NCBI GenBank assembly: GCA_013396635.1
Contig: WBMW01003926.1
Location: forward strand, 1,134,965-1,198,964
DNA from: Penelope pileata
Lineage: Eukaryota; Chordata; Aves; Galliformes; Cracidae
Direction: 5' to 3'
DNA: 64,000 nucleotides
Shown: positions 34,873 through 47,985 of the stretch, in pieces
Layout: the number at the start of each line of letters is the position of its first letter
Numbering within the stretch: the first letter of the stretch is position 1
The notes under the pieces: model-generated
The model's input: the letters and a program-made list of their open reading frames with translations, nothing else
The model's database searches: none
Told to the model about the DNA's origin: nothing
Made by a program: the position numbers and the translations under genes

Positions 34873-35759
34873 CATCAATAACAACACTGGTGCTATCTGT
34901 TACTGCTACTCCAGACCTAAATACTTGCTTTTAGCCACCAATGACAAGATTAACAAGTGCAATCCCTGACCATTACTGGGTTAATATATTGCGTTTCTTA
35001 TTTACCCGACAAATGCAGTGATAGTCAGTTATATGCTGTGCAATATGCAATTTTTGGCCAGGCCTTCCATTGTGGTCTCTGTTTGCATTTGCATTAATCT
35101 AAGAATATTAATCAGGTCATGTAGACACCCAGGAACATAAACCAACTCAGACACCCAGAAGATACACACTACACTCAGAATCAACACACAGAAACCACAG
35201 GACAGAGTGCAGTCTCCATTAACAGAACCAGATTAATTGCATGCACACCAAGGGTGTCCAAACATAAAAAATCTGATTCCCACCAACCCCTAACTACACA
35301 AACCTGAATAAATACTAAAGCACCCCCAGACAAGATCAGCTCAGTGCCCCTATCAAGGAGCTTTAGCCCCTTGAAAACAAGGTCCTGTCCAGGTAGAGAA
35401 ATTACTAGCCCTAAAAAGACTTACGATACTACTCCTGGTCTGAATCCCACTAAAGACCAAGACATTCATAGCTCCACACTCCCCAGGACACAACCTCCAA
35501 AGCCCTGGTGTTACAGTCCTTTCCCACAAGCAAGTTTAGAACAAGGCATTATTTGCCCCCAGCACCTACTGGGAGGCAGTTTTAGAGCCTCCTTGCTCTG
35601 CATTGTCACAAACTTTCTTCTGATTGGAGTGTAGTGTATTTATAGCCAATTTGTACCCAGTTAGACTTGTTTCCTTTAACTTAAATAGTTTGGGCTTTTT
35701 TCTCTGATATATAGGTGTACAGCCACCAATCTTTTCTCCAGCTTTCATTTCTCTAGGTC
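34873..35759. other. Gene-free stretch
   Basis: AT-rich intergenic DNA. No gene is recognised. The right part (after about 35650) may already belong to the old CR1 that follows. Confidence 0.45.
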
Positions 35760-36545
35760 AAAAACGTAGTTCTTTCACTCTTCTCTCAAAGGACAAGCTC
35801 TCCATTCTCCCAGCATCTTCACCACCCTTTTCTGCATGAGTTAAACTCACATATCAGGAACAAGAGGAACTGAGTTTTCCATAGGTTGCCACACGAGGCT
35901 TCACGAAGATTCTGGAAAATGACACACCAACCTTCCACAGGAAGAAATATCTCCCAGACTATGTTTGAAGTTCTACATACCTTTTCCAGAGCCCCATGCC
36001 GTGACTGAGCGATCCACACATGTTTCCTCTCCTTTGTCATTTACAGCTGATGAGCCTCCAGTTTACAGTGGAAATTCTTATTACTCCCTAAACTCATGAC
36101 TTTGCATTTTGCACTACTGGATTTCATCTCGTTTCTATTACCCCAGCCTTCAAGGTCATCCAGTTCTTTCCGTATGGCACGTCTCCCAAGTTTGTGTCAT
36201 CAGCAGACTTCAGCAACATGCTATGTTTTGTGCCAAGGTCATTCATGAAAATATTAAATAAGATCCATCCCCAAGAAGAATCCTTCAAGAACTGTGCTCA
36301 TATACCCAGACAGATACTTCTCCTTTTTATGCTACTTGTTGTTGCTCAGACAGTTCTTCAGGCATCTTACAGTACTTGTTCTAATCTCTAATTTATGTGA
36401 TAAATACGCAAAAAGCACAACATCAAATGATTTACTGCTGTCCAGATAGGTAAGTCCCCATGTTTCTTGTCTTGAAAGTCCAGCTATCCAAGAAAGCTGC
36501 CAGTTTTGGCATAACTTCTCCCTGGGCTCACACAAATTATTCAGG
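35760..36545 (-). repeat. Ancient CR1 (reverse orientation), long diverged 3' region
   Basis: Ordered segments match the reverse complement of the amniote CR1 3' portion as I know it: ACTTTGCATTTTGCACTACT, TTCAAGGTCATCCAGTTCTT, TTTGTGTCATCAGCAGACTT, GTGCCAAGGTCATTCATGAA, AATATTAAATAAGATC, GAATCCTTCAAGAACTGTGC, AACATCAAATGATTTACTGC and AGAAAGCTGCCAGTTTTGGC. It is highly diverged with small indels, so insertion predates the bird radiation. The ends are approximate. Confidence 0.8.
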
Positions 36546-37899
36546 TTGCCAATTCCCTCCTTCTGACTGTGACTTCTGATGTCTGCTTTCCTCAGGAACA
36601 GTAGCTCCACTGGCTTCAGTGAAACTCCCCCATGTAGGCATCGTCTTGCCAGCTGGCCTGGGCTGGGAGCTCATTTCCAGTAGGAGCAGAATGACCACGA
36701 ACCTCAGCACTACCTGTGTGAAAGGAAAATAAAACTCAAATGAAGCCTGGTCCTTACAGACAAAGACCATTTGGACTATCCCAGACCTACAATCCCATGT
36801 AAGCCATCTCATAGTGAGCCAGTTTTCATATCACACTAAGATACGACAGGGATGGTTTCAGTGAAGTCTAGCAGGCAAGACCCTCTACCTGCCACCCTAC
36901 TGTGTAGTGCCAGGCTTCTAGGAACCAGTATGCCATTGTGCACTAAAATTAACACTGTTAAATTAACATCGTTAAAGCATGAAGCAAGTAGCACTAATGA
37001 AAGAGGTGTTGGCTGAGTTACTGTAATTTCACCTAATGTAATAACACTGTTACAAAGGAGACGTATGGCTTGACGCTTACACACGTAGCTAACTTTATGT
37101 GCTAGCATTTTATTAACGACAAAATACACTGGCTGAAGTACAAAGTTGCACGTATTTTCGTCTCATCTTAAACAGAGAGAAAAAGAAAACGATGTTGATC
37201 CAGAGGGAATGAAGGTTACGTTACTTTCCTTTGATAACACTGGGAAATAAGCAGCTTGCCAGTTGGGATGCGTTGGTATCGCTGTAATAAACACACTTCC
37301 TGATGTACGTATGTGATTCTAACGAGCACTGTACTAAAATGACACTGTAATTTAGGAATAAGACAAACACAAGTGATGTAGTTCAAAGCTCCACTGCTCT
37401 CGATGGATTTTTGTTTGGTTTTCTGTTTTGTTTTTAACTAACTCTCCATGCCCACAAAAGCAAGGATAGCCTCCAGGGTTACCCCAGCTGAAAAGCATCT
37501 GAAGTGATCCCTGCTGACCTTTCTTTCTGATAGCACCCCGCCTGCCTTTTAATGGAGGCCTGAACCGAGTCAGAGGTGAAACAGATAAATGACTGAAGAT
37601 CCAAATGTTTTCTCAACGGGCAAGTTCCCACATGCTTGATTTTCTTTTCCTTCATGGAGAACAAGAGGGGAAAAAATTGCAAGTGATTAGCTAATGAACA
37701 TCTGTTTTGCTTTATTTGTGCTTCCTTGCAGCCAGAGGTTTCATACACTAATTTTTATTTCCTATTAAAAACAAAAAAGGAGCATTTTTTTCCAAAGCCT
37801 GTAAAGGAGGAGGGCTCACAAGTGTGGCCATTCCTTCCACCACTGTGATTACCTGGCCCACATGCCACGTCCTGTGTGGTTACCTTCTGTCCTGAACTT
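36546..37899. other. Gene-free stretch
   Basis: No gene is recognised. An HNF1-like palindrome TGTTAAATTAACA lies at 36956-36968. Confidence 0.5.
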
Positions 37900-38130
37900 T
37901 TCATGTGGTTTGACATGTCTTTAATTTAGACAATCAGATCACGTCTGACCTGAAACAAAAACACTCTTTGGAGATCCTGAGCCCTTTTTGAATTCTACAG
38001 ATGTCAATCCAGCAGGATGCGATGTCAAACTGTTAATTATATGCGTGCAGGGCCGGTGGTAATTACACCCTAAACACAGATATAGACTGATTGTGATCTT
38101 GCACTACTGACAATTAAAAATAGCTGATCT
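37900..38130. promoter_or_regulatory. Candidate conserved non-coding element
   Basis: A repeat-free block with CTGTTAATTATATGC, GGTAATTACACCC, GACAATTAAAAATAGC and CTTTAATTTAGACAATCAGA. This is a dense set of TAAT cores and a CAAT-type SOX-like site. It is about 31.7 kb upstream of the BMP4 ATG. Function is inferred. Confidence 0.35.
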
Positions 38131-38192
38131 AAGGCCAAACTCTGCACTTGCTTCAGATCTGGGTGACGCCAATGATTCACGTTGACCTGTGA
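38131..38192. repeat. Relic of an old palindromic sauropsid repeat
   Basis: AAGGCCAAACTCTGCACTTG, then TTCAGATCTGGGTGACGCCA and a TTCACGTTGACC segment, resembles the GGCCAAATTCTGC...CAAATCTGGAGTAACTCCA arm of a common sauropsid hairpin repeat. Identification is from memory. Confidence 0.4.
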
Positions 38193-39260
38193 GTGTGCTC
38201 GCTACAGCTCCTGAATTTCTCTCTTCTTTATTTTCAAGAGTTTTCACAGAATTGAACACTTGACCTTGCACGGGAATAACCAGAGATGGTATTTTTGAAC
38301 AAGCATCTCACATGAAAAATGACAGTTTGGAGGTCTGTTTGCTCTCAGTCTCATAGAAATCAAGTTTTCCAAGAGGTCTTGACCACTCACCTGAACTTCC
38401 CCAGCTCTTTCAGAGTGTTGCAAGCAGAGTCCCAAAATCGTTTGCTGCTTTGGAGAATTACAGCCTTGGCATGGTCACCTCAATTCCAGAGGCAACTTTG
38501 GCTCCTCAGTTGTTTACTGTTGTCCAGCATTGAACCAGGGGTTAAGGAAATAAATCGCTAGCCACAAACCCTTTTAAAACATGTTTCAGTTTCTTCCTCA
38601 CACTCCCACAGCCACCTTCCATTTACTTTGCCAATGAGCTGCACTCTCCAGTCTCTCTTCACTGCAGTCCCAAAGGCACCCAGTGCTTGATGGTACACTT
38701 TTATTCAACAGACTAAACCCCAAAAATATCAAAATGGCCATTTATGGCAAATCCTGTAGAAAAATCCATAGTGAAGTTGCAGCAGGATAAATCTGGAGGG
38801 ACACTCATTTGACACTTGTAACTGATATCATACTCTGCCTCGTTTTATCACCCCCATCTTTCTTTATCGTCAAACTATCCAACCAACTTGTTCTCTAGAG
38901 AAGGATCATAAACCCACAGGTAATTGCAGGATGGCCACACAGACAGTAAAAAGAAAAAGCCTGCAGATGGGTAGTTCAAAGAGAAATTTCCCAAAAAAAC
39001 ACTAAACCACTGAAAGGAGCCAAGCTGTGTCTCATTTGCAGATGTACTGAGAATCTATAAGTTTATTTAAAATCAGCAATAGCTGCAATACACAATGCCT
39101 CTCAAAATCAGACATTTACCCACAACCATGGCTTTTGATAGACATGATTTACATCAGAACTGAAGAAGAAATAACAGGGCTTTTAGGCAGCCTAATAAAT
39201 GTATGGTCCAGATACTTTTCCAGTAGCATATTTATTGTCCAAGGCCTCCAGTCAGCAGCA

Positions 39261-39305
39261 CACTTAATTTTAAGCACATGCTTAAGTGCTTTCCTGAACA
39301 AAGCC
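39261..39305. repeat. Relic of an old palindromic sauropsid repeat
   Basis: TTTTAAGCACATGCTTAAGT followed by GCTTTCCTGAACAAAGCC is close to the segment I know as GCTTAAGTGCTTTGCTGAAT in the dispersed family. Confidence 0.5.
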
Positions 39306-41036
39306 AAAATGGGGACCTACCAGGCAGCTCAAGAAAAGTACCTTCACATTAATTATCCCTCCTGAGCAGTGATAGCAACTGAGCTTTCTACTTTCATATG
39401 CCCAATCCAAGCTTAGACGCAGCTTTGTCCCTTGGAGCTGTAATCTAGCAGAGAAGGCAGCAACCTGGGAGAGTGAGAAGAGCTTTCCTTGCCTCTTGAG
39501 CAGCCCCATATGGTCCCTGGATGATCCAGCACAGAGCCCTGGAAAGGCTTCACCCAGTGCTGCAGGATATAAGAGGCTGCTGCTCAGAGCAGATGGTAGT
39601 ACTGACTTACAGAAACGTAAAGGAAGCAGAACTAAACAAATCTACAACAACCTCACTGCTATGCCGAATGATTTTGTATAGCTGAGAGCGTTGAAACACA
39701 GCAGACAAGGTTAGAAGCTCACTGAAGTCTGAATGCTGCTTAGCATCCAGCCCACTCCAGCTATTTAGGTTGGGAGTCAAGGAAAAGATGTAGGGTGACC
39801 ACATGCATTACAGATGTGTAAAAAATCCTCCTTACTGTCCGTAGACTAGTGGGAATGCAAAATCTTCCTGAGTGAACAAAGTGGGTTAATACTTAGTTCC
39901 AGGGACTGTGTTCAGAATAGGCACTGTTGGTAATGAGATCAAGTGAAACCTGTGCCAGTCAGAGGGCTGCAGGGTTCATTTTGATGTAAGAGACAATTTC
40001 AGAGAAGTAAAATGTTGCTGGGAGATAATGATTTCCTGCAAGATTGAGCAATACTGAGTAGTCACAGCTCTACAAATAGGACATGAGGCAGGTAGGAGTA
40101 TTCGTTTCCTGAGGACAAGACTTTGCACAGCGGTGGGCGACTACTGGCACGAGCAGTCCCACAGACTTGTCATTAGTCTGACCTTGCTGGAACATTTTAC
40201 ACAAGAAATTGCTTGCCTTGCTGTGTCTGGAGAGCACCAGAATGACCCTCAGAGTCTGCAAACTGCTTCTTTTCACTGAAGAAGTCTGAGTCCCTTTAGA
40301 TTGATGCTTTATGGATGGCAGGCTGCTCACTGAGTCTGCCATGTGAGCTTGCCCTGTATAAGACAGCAGAGAATCATCATGTGAGAGGAGTGTTCCAACT
40401 GAAAAAAGTCATCATCCATTGTGCACTGTATTAAATGCTAGAGAATCCACACAAAATTACCTTTTTAATTGAAGGGTGGACTCTCTGTTATCTACTCACA
40501 TCACACAGTCATCTCACCTTTTCATCCTTTCTTGTTCTTTTCCATCTTCTGATGTCTAATAAGGACTGAGTCTAGATTTCGCTGTGCTAAGAGGAGTAAT
40601 TAGGTCTCTGTCCAATGGTTGGACACATAACTTGCATAAATCCAGTCAAAACTCATTATCAGATCTGAGTGAAATTGACCTTTAGGTAGAGAGTGGTGGG
40701 GCAAAAAGCTGAGACAGGGACCCAGACACCTGAAGAGTCTGAGCATGACTGCACACATTTTTCTTTTCTCCTAGGAAATCAGACTAAAAACAACAACCAC
40801 AAAATGCAGATGAATCTGTCGTTATATTGCAGTCTCTCTCTTATTGAACACAAGACTCTGTGACAAATCTGACGTGGTAGTGCTGGGAGGACTTGGCTGA
40901 GACAAATTTCATGCCAGTCTCCATGCACACACACTGAGAAAACTGTTCTTATTCTCACATATTTTTTGCCTAAATAAACTAGGCTGGCAGAAAGTTGAAG
41001 AAACACATGATTACTGCCACTATTTTCAGCACAGGT

Positions 41037-41112
41037 AAGGGTCCAGGTCCACAAAGATGTTTAGACACTTTATTCCTATTTCAATGGAAGTCAAGAGTTC
41101 AGAGCCCTAGCT
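41037..41112. repeat. Relic of an old palindromic sauropsid repeat
   Basis: GGGTCCAGGTCCACAAAGAT, then GTTTAGACACTTTATTCC and TTTCAATGGAAGTCAAGAG, matches the order of the CCACAAAGGTGTTTAGGCAC...CCATTGAAGTCAATGG unit common in turtles and birds. Confidence 0.55.
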
Positions 41113-43269
41113 GTGAGAGCAGGTCTACTTCTCCGAGCAAGTCGTGTTCAGCACACCAGAACTGCAAAACCCCTACAAATGCTCACGTGTTGGTGTGGAC
41201 TCCTGCAGAGTGAATCTGAGCCTTCTGACAGTTTTCTCCATTGACTTTTAGAGACCCCACAGGGGCAGTCAGCAAGTCCTGGAAGAGCCACCAGTTATAA
41301 AACACCATTCTTTATGCTCCAGAGCCTGACTACAGCTGCTTCTGCTCTGCCCTGGTTTTAAAAGCCACACAGGACACACACGAGGCCCAAACACTTCTAT
41401 CTAAACCAGCTTTCAAGCCTTCCTCCTACAGATGAGTGGCAGCCACAGGAAATCAATTCCCCAGGCCCAGCCGTGTGTGCAGCCATGGGATGGTGAAGTC
41501 AGGCCTTCCCAGTTTAACTGGGAGCCCCAAAGCAACAGGCCAGCATGCTGTCCTGCTCCTGTTTCTCTGCAGTGCTAGGCCCTGAGTTCTGTAGCTCCAG
41601 CCCCCAGACCCTTGCAGGTGCCATAAGAGGTGAGCAGAAAGCTGGGAATTTTAGCACCCTTTTAAATGTCATCCATCGATGTCAGGACTCAAAATTTACA
41701 TCCACGAAGAACAAACAGAGGTGCATGCATGGGTTTAATAAGGTGATAGACTAGACAAAAGTAGGAAGAACTGTTAGGAAGTACAACAGGAGCCCTCCAT
41801 TTTCATTTGCTGCACAGTTGAAGATCCTCTCCCTCCTACCCAGTGCACACAGAGCAGGCCTTCACTGCACTGCTGGTGTAAAACACGGCACTAAACAAGA
41901 ACTATTTCCTTCCAAATCTCACAGTCTAAGCAGTTTTTCCTCAGCAAAGAAAAGCAGAAGCCACAGCAGCCTCTGTTTACCATGGCTGCTCTGAGGAAAC
42001 CCTGAGCCTGTTGCCCACGTGGGAGCTGAGGCCTTTCGATCCCTACAGCACCAAGGGGATGGGTGCTGGCCTTGGGGTGTCAGCAAAACCCAAGGGCTTC
42101 ACATGACATTTTGGGACTGATCCGAGGCAAAATACATGAAAATCCTCCTGCTGGTTCCGATGGTTTGTGGATCACAGCCTCCTGGGCCTACCCAGTGCCT
42201 CGGCTCGCAGCAGGGCCAAGGAGCGATCCCGCAACGCCCAGCCCCCATTAATGCCTGCAAAACTTAAAGATTTGCAGAGTTTACTTGCAAAGCCTTTTAG
42301 AAGCAGAGACGAGTAAACAAGAGTGAAAAGTTAAACAAAGGAAATACATTTATGCTTGTACTATTTTCAAGTTTATGCAAACAATCCATTTCTAAAGCTG
42401 TCACTGACACTCCTGGCACGTTCTCGTTCCCCAGCTCAGAGTCATGTTGGAAACTGAAATCACAAGCATTTCTGAGATGCTTTGGGCAAAATATCTCCCT
42501 CAGCTCCGCCAGCCAAAAATCAGCAAGCCCACTACAGCCGTTGAACTGTGGCAATGTCCTTGTGCACCGATGGGTTCTGGTAGACAAGGGAGAAGACTCT
42601 GAACTTCTCTGTCCACAGTGGCCATGGAAGAAATTGGTTTAGAGTTAGTCAAATGAATTGTGACGATCAGTTGAACAGCAGGAACTCATCAGGCTGGGTA
42701 GGAATTAGAAAATACTACTTTCTAGCTGCTCAGGCAGTAAGTGGATGTGCCGTAAGTGTAACCTTTTGCTCAGGACTTGACGTGGGGATGGAGACGAGGA
42801 CAGCCTGCTCTCCAGCAGCAGAGCTCGCCGAGCTGCACGCAGGAAGGGAACGCATTGCTGGACCCACGTGAGAGCCACTGCAGGGGGTTCAGAGGCATTT
42901 TCCTGCCTGTATTAATTCACCTCCACATTCTGGATTCTGCAAATTGCACAGCAGCCAGCACAGGGGGTAAGTAGCTTCAGCTACAAGAGAACACGGCGGC
43001 CATTCTGACATCTCTTCACCCTTTTTCCTCCTCTCCATTCTACTGCATGGGATGGCATGTTTAACAGCTGATCCATCTGGAGGAGAGCCTACGAAGTTAA
43101 TTTCTAGCTTTGAGATGGTTGCTGGTAATTGTAGGTAATTTCAAATATAATTGCAATCGAGTTGAAAAAGCTCTGTTTGCAATGTTTATGCTCATCACTC
43201 TAATTTAAGACCTAGAATGCTGGATACACTGCTCTTCAATACACACCCATTTTTCATCTTCCTGATTTT

Positions 43270-43570
43270 ACCACTAGTGATTATAAAAACAGCCCCAGCA
43301 AACCACAGTCTGCAATGCAAGACAAATGTTTGAAAAGTTGCATATAAAGTTTCAAGCAGAGCTGCTTGAAGGTTAACGACGGAACATGTTAATGATTATC
43401 AAATAGACAGGGAAAGCCACAAAGCGCTTCGAACACAGAAATGCAAGAGCCCCCCAAAATAAATGGCTGCTAACCTTGTTTGGAATAATACTTCTCTTCA
43501 AAGAAATGGAACTGTTGCATGTTGCAAATACGTCCACATGTCGTTTTAATACAGGAATAATTACCCATGG
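43270..43570. promoter_or_regulatory. Candidate conserved non-coding element
   Basis: This repeat-free block has AACATGTTAATGATTATCAAA, a TGCATATAAAG segment, CAAAGCGCTTCG and TGTTTGGAATAATAC. It is AT-rich but retains several CpGs, which is unusual for neutral DNA here. Function is inferred. Confidence 0.35.
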
Positions 43571-46500
43571 CATGTTTGTTAGTGGAAAAAAGCAAAGGTC
43601 TCCTATTACTTACACATAATAAAACCTGCATTGTTTACCATGAATGAGTTATATGAGACTGGTAATAAATAAGTGTTGTAACAAACTTTGGTGCCCAGGC
43701 CTAGAAACTGATCTTAATATCTGCAGTTTGGTAGCACCCAGAGGCCCCCAGCAAGGTCTGCAGAGCCGGGCCTGCTGCAGAGTAAGAAATTGCCTCTGTT
43801 ATGAAACACTTAAGAGACGGTACAGGTAGAATAAACAGATATAAAACCCTGGGCAGAGTGACTCAAAACACACAAATATTTCCAGAAAGCACAACAGAAA
43901 GGGACACGTTGCATGCCCGATGCTTGTGGTCACGTGGGTACAAAGCAGGCAGGCAAAGGGCAAACCCAAACACTTCAGATTTTTAAAAAATATATTTGGC
44001 TTTCTATAGCTGACAAAACTGCTTTGTAGTTTCAAGCTCTTTAGTGGCTACAGTTGTATCTGCAAAATCTAAGCATGCATCAGAATTTCTCTGTCCATAT
44101 CTCTATCCATAGCTAATCTCTGTGAGCATGTGCCTGCTTAAAAAAAGACAATAAAAAGGACCCAAGAACCTTAGCGGGCTATATTCTTGACTCAACAAAC
44201 CAAGACAGTCAAAGGAACTATTTAAAGCTGGAGCTATTCAGGAAACGATCTGTTTTCCTATGAAAAATTTAGAGGAAAATGAAACAAAAAAAATCCTTTT
44301 CCTCAACATTTTCCTATTTTTTGTTTTAAAATGAAAAAGTATCTTTTCTTAAACTGTTTTTGTTGGGTTTTGGCAGCCATTGAACCATTTGAAAACTGGC
44401 GCAACAGAAAATTATCCCGCCAGCTCTACTGAGAGCATCAATTGTGCAGAGATCAGAGTACTTGCTTATTTTAATGCAACCCACAAAGGTAAACCTCTTT
44501 GGAGAACTAAGACTGAAATGTTCTCCTTAAAAAAAAACCTATATGTAATGTATCTGAAGCAAACTTTAAAAACCTGCTTTAGCAATGAAATGGACTTATT
44601 TTAACTTCTCGGTAAGTTGCTTTAAATAGAGAAGGATGCAGCTGTGGAATCAGGTGATGGCTACACGTGACTTGTTGCTTTGCACTACTTGACCTAAGGC
44701 AGATGTCGCTCCAGGCAATGCTGACTTCTGCTTCATTCATCCCAAAAATGCAGGCCCACTTTCCTATTTATTCCTGTTTCTTCACTTGAACAATAAGGAG
44801 GACAATCTAAGACCTTCACCTTAGTCTCTATGGAAGTGCCGGTTACTTCTTTTTGGTTGGAAAAGTTTACCAAAGCTGAGGGGGCTATAAGGAAAAGCAA
44901 ACGAGCAAATGGAAAAAAATCAGGCAAATTATTTTCATGGCAATCTTGCAAGTCAGCAAGGCTGCTCCAGGAGTATGCAGGAGAAAGCTCAAATCCTAGC
45001 TCCAAAACGAAGCCTAAATCTCCCAGGCATCATCAAACACACCCAGTTCACATCATTCCCCAGCTACCCGGCTTGCTGTGTTAGACCCACAACCCCAGAC
45101 AACAATCTGGTAAATGTGGAAGAAGGAAGATCTGAGTGGTTTACACTCAAGAGTCATGTTGGTGGCCACCAGGGCTCAAGATCCATCAGTAGAAATTCCC
45201 TCACAATTTCCTTTTTACTGAATTTCAGCTCCTCCTTGACAGCAGTCCCGGGCCAGCAAGCAGCCACACAACAGCCTCCAGCTCCCAACAACCAGTCCCA
45301 CTCCATTCCTTCAGACCTGCAAAGTTTGTGCAGTGCTATTTGGAACTATACCATCATATGGAGCTTTCCTGAGAGGGCAAAATAACAGAGGGGCCTCCGA
45401 AACATGGTAATCAAAGGCAGCTGCATGCGAGGCTTTGCAGTCTAGCTCTAAGAATAACCATTAATTGTTTGCATGGGTCAAAAAAAAAAAATAGCTCTCT
45501 TGAAAAATATCAGTTCATGCCTAATGAGAGCTGGTTAAACGTAACAGAGAAATAAAAGTAAGGGAGAACATTTCAGGACCCTGATTTTGGAGTATCAAAA
45601 CTGATGGTGAAACTGTCTGACAATGAAGTCTGATCTCCAGGAGCTCAGCCGGCCGTGTTTATTAGTTCAGTTCATGGGTCACCTCCGTATTATGTAAGGG
45701 TGTCTGGAAAAGCCTGCAGTGCTACTCAAGTTGGAAGGGCACAGGGACCACTGAGATAAATAAGAGTGTTTCCCTGGGATTACAGAAGACTTAGGAATGG
45801 GATAGAGAGAAATATAAGAAAAAGAGATTTTTCTTGCCAGTTGTGTGCATGCTGAATGTCCCAGAAATATCCCTCCAAGAACACAGAGTGGTGCTTTGAA
45901 AGGAGTGTCTTCAGCTCACCGATTCGTTTTCTCCCTTTATGGCACATGCTGTCCTCCTATCCAGGCCGAAGGCACTTCTGCATACCCTGTGAGGCAAAGA
46001 ATTACCCCTATCCATCAGCAGGAATCCAAGTAAGGCAGAGAAAAAACACCTAGAGCTAACCCACCACCTCAGTTCACATCTTCACTCTCGCTGGCATCGT
46101 GTTTAGCTTACAGTGATAAGTTACAAACTCATCAAGATAGATTTGATACATATTTGTCATTAGCTCCCAGCCTGCCAAGCACTCCTAAGTACAAAAGAAA
46201 GGCAGAAGGGATCAAAATGAGAAGCACATAAAGAACCTCCTGTAAGGGGGACAGCTCTCCTTGTTCTCTGGATAGCAACCAGACCTGAAAGATGGTTGCA
46301 CATTCTGTCTTTTACCATCACAGCATGGTCCAGATGGCAGCAGCTGAGGGAACCCAGCTGCCTTGCTAAGCAGTGGCTTGGTTTAGTCTGAGGGGGCTGA
46401 TGGCACCATGAGAGCACGAGATGGGAACGGTCTCCTCTTCATGTATGTGAGTCACTATCTGGGAGCCACATGTCTGGGAGGAAGATGGCAGAAGACAATC

Positions 46501-47927
46501 TGATGTCACGCACCATCTGAATGAGATGTTGCTGATCCTTGGTGGGGACATACGAAACCAGCCAAGGAGCTTGTTCTTCTCGTGAAATCTTCCCATTTCA
46601 GTTCTGCCATTTGGTCTGTAAAAGAGGCAATGGCTTGTGGATGGGTAATCCCCAAGGAGCACCAGCCAAGTTCCCAGACTTATTTTTCAAATGCTTTGCA
46701 TTTCACTGTGCAAGTTGGAATACCAGAAAGACGACCTTTCTTGGTAGCTGTTCTTCTATTCCTGGAACTTGGCAAAGAGACACACGATGCTAGAGATGCT
46801 CTCGTGTTCCAGAGGCTAATAGGCAACATAAAATACTTGGAAAAATGCAGGAAATGCAGGGCCAAGGAAAAATTATTTCTGGCGATAAAAATCAACCCTA
46901 ACCTTTGTAAAATGCACATCAACAACAGTGTTGTTTATTATTACCCACTATAGCCCCGTTGATACTTCTGAGCTAAGAACTGGTCCCGATACATGTTTCC
47001 TCTATGTTGCTCTGCATCACAAACCTCCATCCTTTTGCCTACTGTTCCAGTTAGGAAATTTAACTCCAGTATTTAACAAATAATCCATTGTATTTCAGAT
47101 CCTCTTTTCAGCATGAATCACTTGGAAAAAAATAAAACCTTCACATCAAAAACTTGTGCTCAGACTTTGCAGTTTATGATTTACCAGAATTATCCCACGT
47201 ATGGCATAAGTAACCTCGAATTATAGATTTGATTTTAGCTGATCCCTGTACCTATTAATGCAGCAATTTGCTCTTCTCTGTGTCACTTGAGGTAAGTTAC
47301 TGTTTCTGATTTGGTGACTAAAGCTATATAAATAGAAGGCTTTTCCCCAGATTCATACAATTTGATTCTGTCTCTGAAGCCCTGTTAGAACCTGCATTGG
47401 CAAACATTTCATTTCTGGGCACAGTCCTGAAAGAATTCAAACATTTGAAAGGCTGAAAAGCTGAAGGGAAGCAATTCGTGGCTAATCAAACTCAAGACCT
47501 TTATTTGAACAAAAGCTTTCTGCCCAGAGGAACCCTACTTAAAATGACATTTTAAAAAAATAATCTACATTTAGGTTGCAAAATCAAGCACAGCAAATTA
47601 AAGGAAGCAGATATCTCACTATGGCTCCCTTGTACTTATGTTTCATGATCTGGTCCTTAATTACAGCATCACTTCAGACCATTTTTACATAATCTTATTC
47701 ACACACAGGGAATTGTGCTGAATGAATGAGCAGCTATTCAGAATTTTGCTCCCCCTTCACTATGCACTATGTCTCTCCATCCCTTCTTCTGCAGCCCAAA
47801 CTCTGCTCTGAAGGCAGGATTAATCATTTCTCTCTAGGCTTTTCTAAAGAGCATTTCAGTGTAATATACGAGTGCTTGCCCATATTAATTAATTACTTTC
47901 TACCTTGCAAAATGGGAAAGTGGTTCA
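43571..47927. other. Gene-free stretch
   Basis: AT-rich intergenic DNA. A T- and A-rich run lies near 44270-44350. No gene or nameable repeat is recognised. Confidence 0.5.
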
Positions 47928-47985
47928 CTTCCCATTTTATAGGCAAGGAGCTGAGGCACAGAAGGGAGGTCAAAAGTGCCCATTA
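47928..47985 (-). repeat. Probable MIR fragment
   Basis: CCCATTTTATAGGCAAGGAG followed by CTGAGGCACAGAAGGGAGG matches the reverse complement of the MIR core end (CCCATTTTACAGATGAGGAAACTGAGGC type). MIR copies are rare but present in birds. Confidence 0.55.

Larger units (their letters stand above)
38193..43269. other. Gene-free stretch
   Basis: Intergenic DNA without a recognisable gene. Two palindromic-repeat relics are listed separately (39261 and 41037). The remaining sequence is unnamed. Confidence 0.5.
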
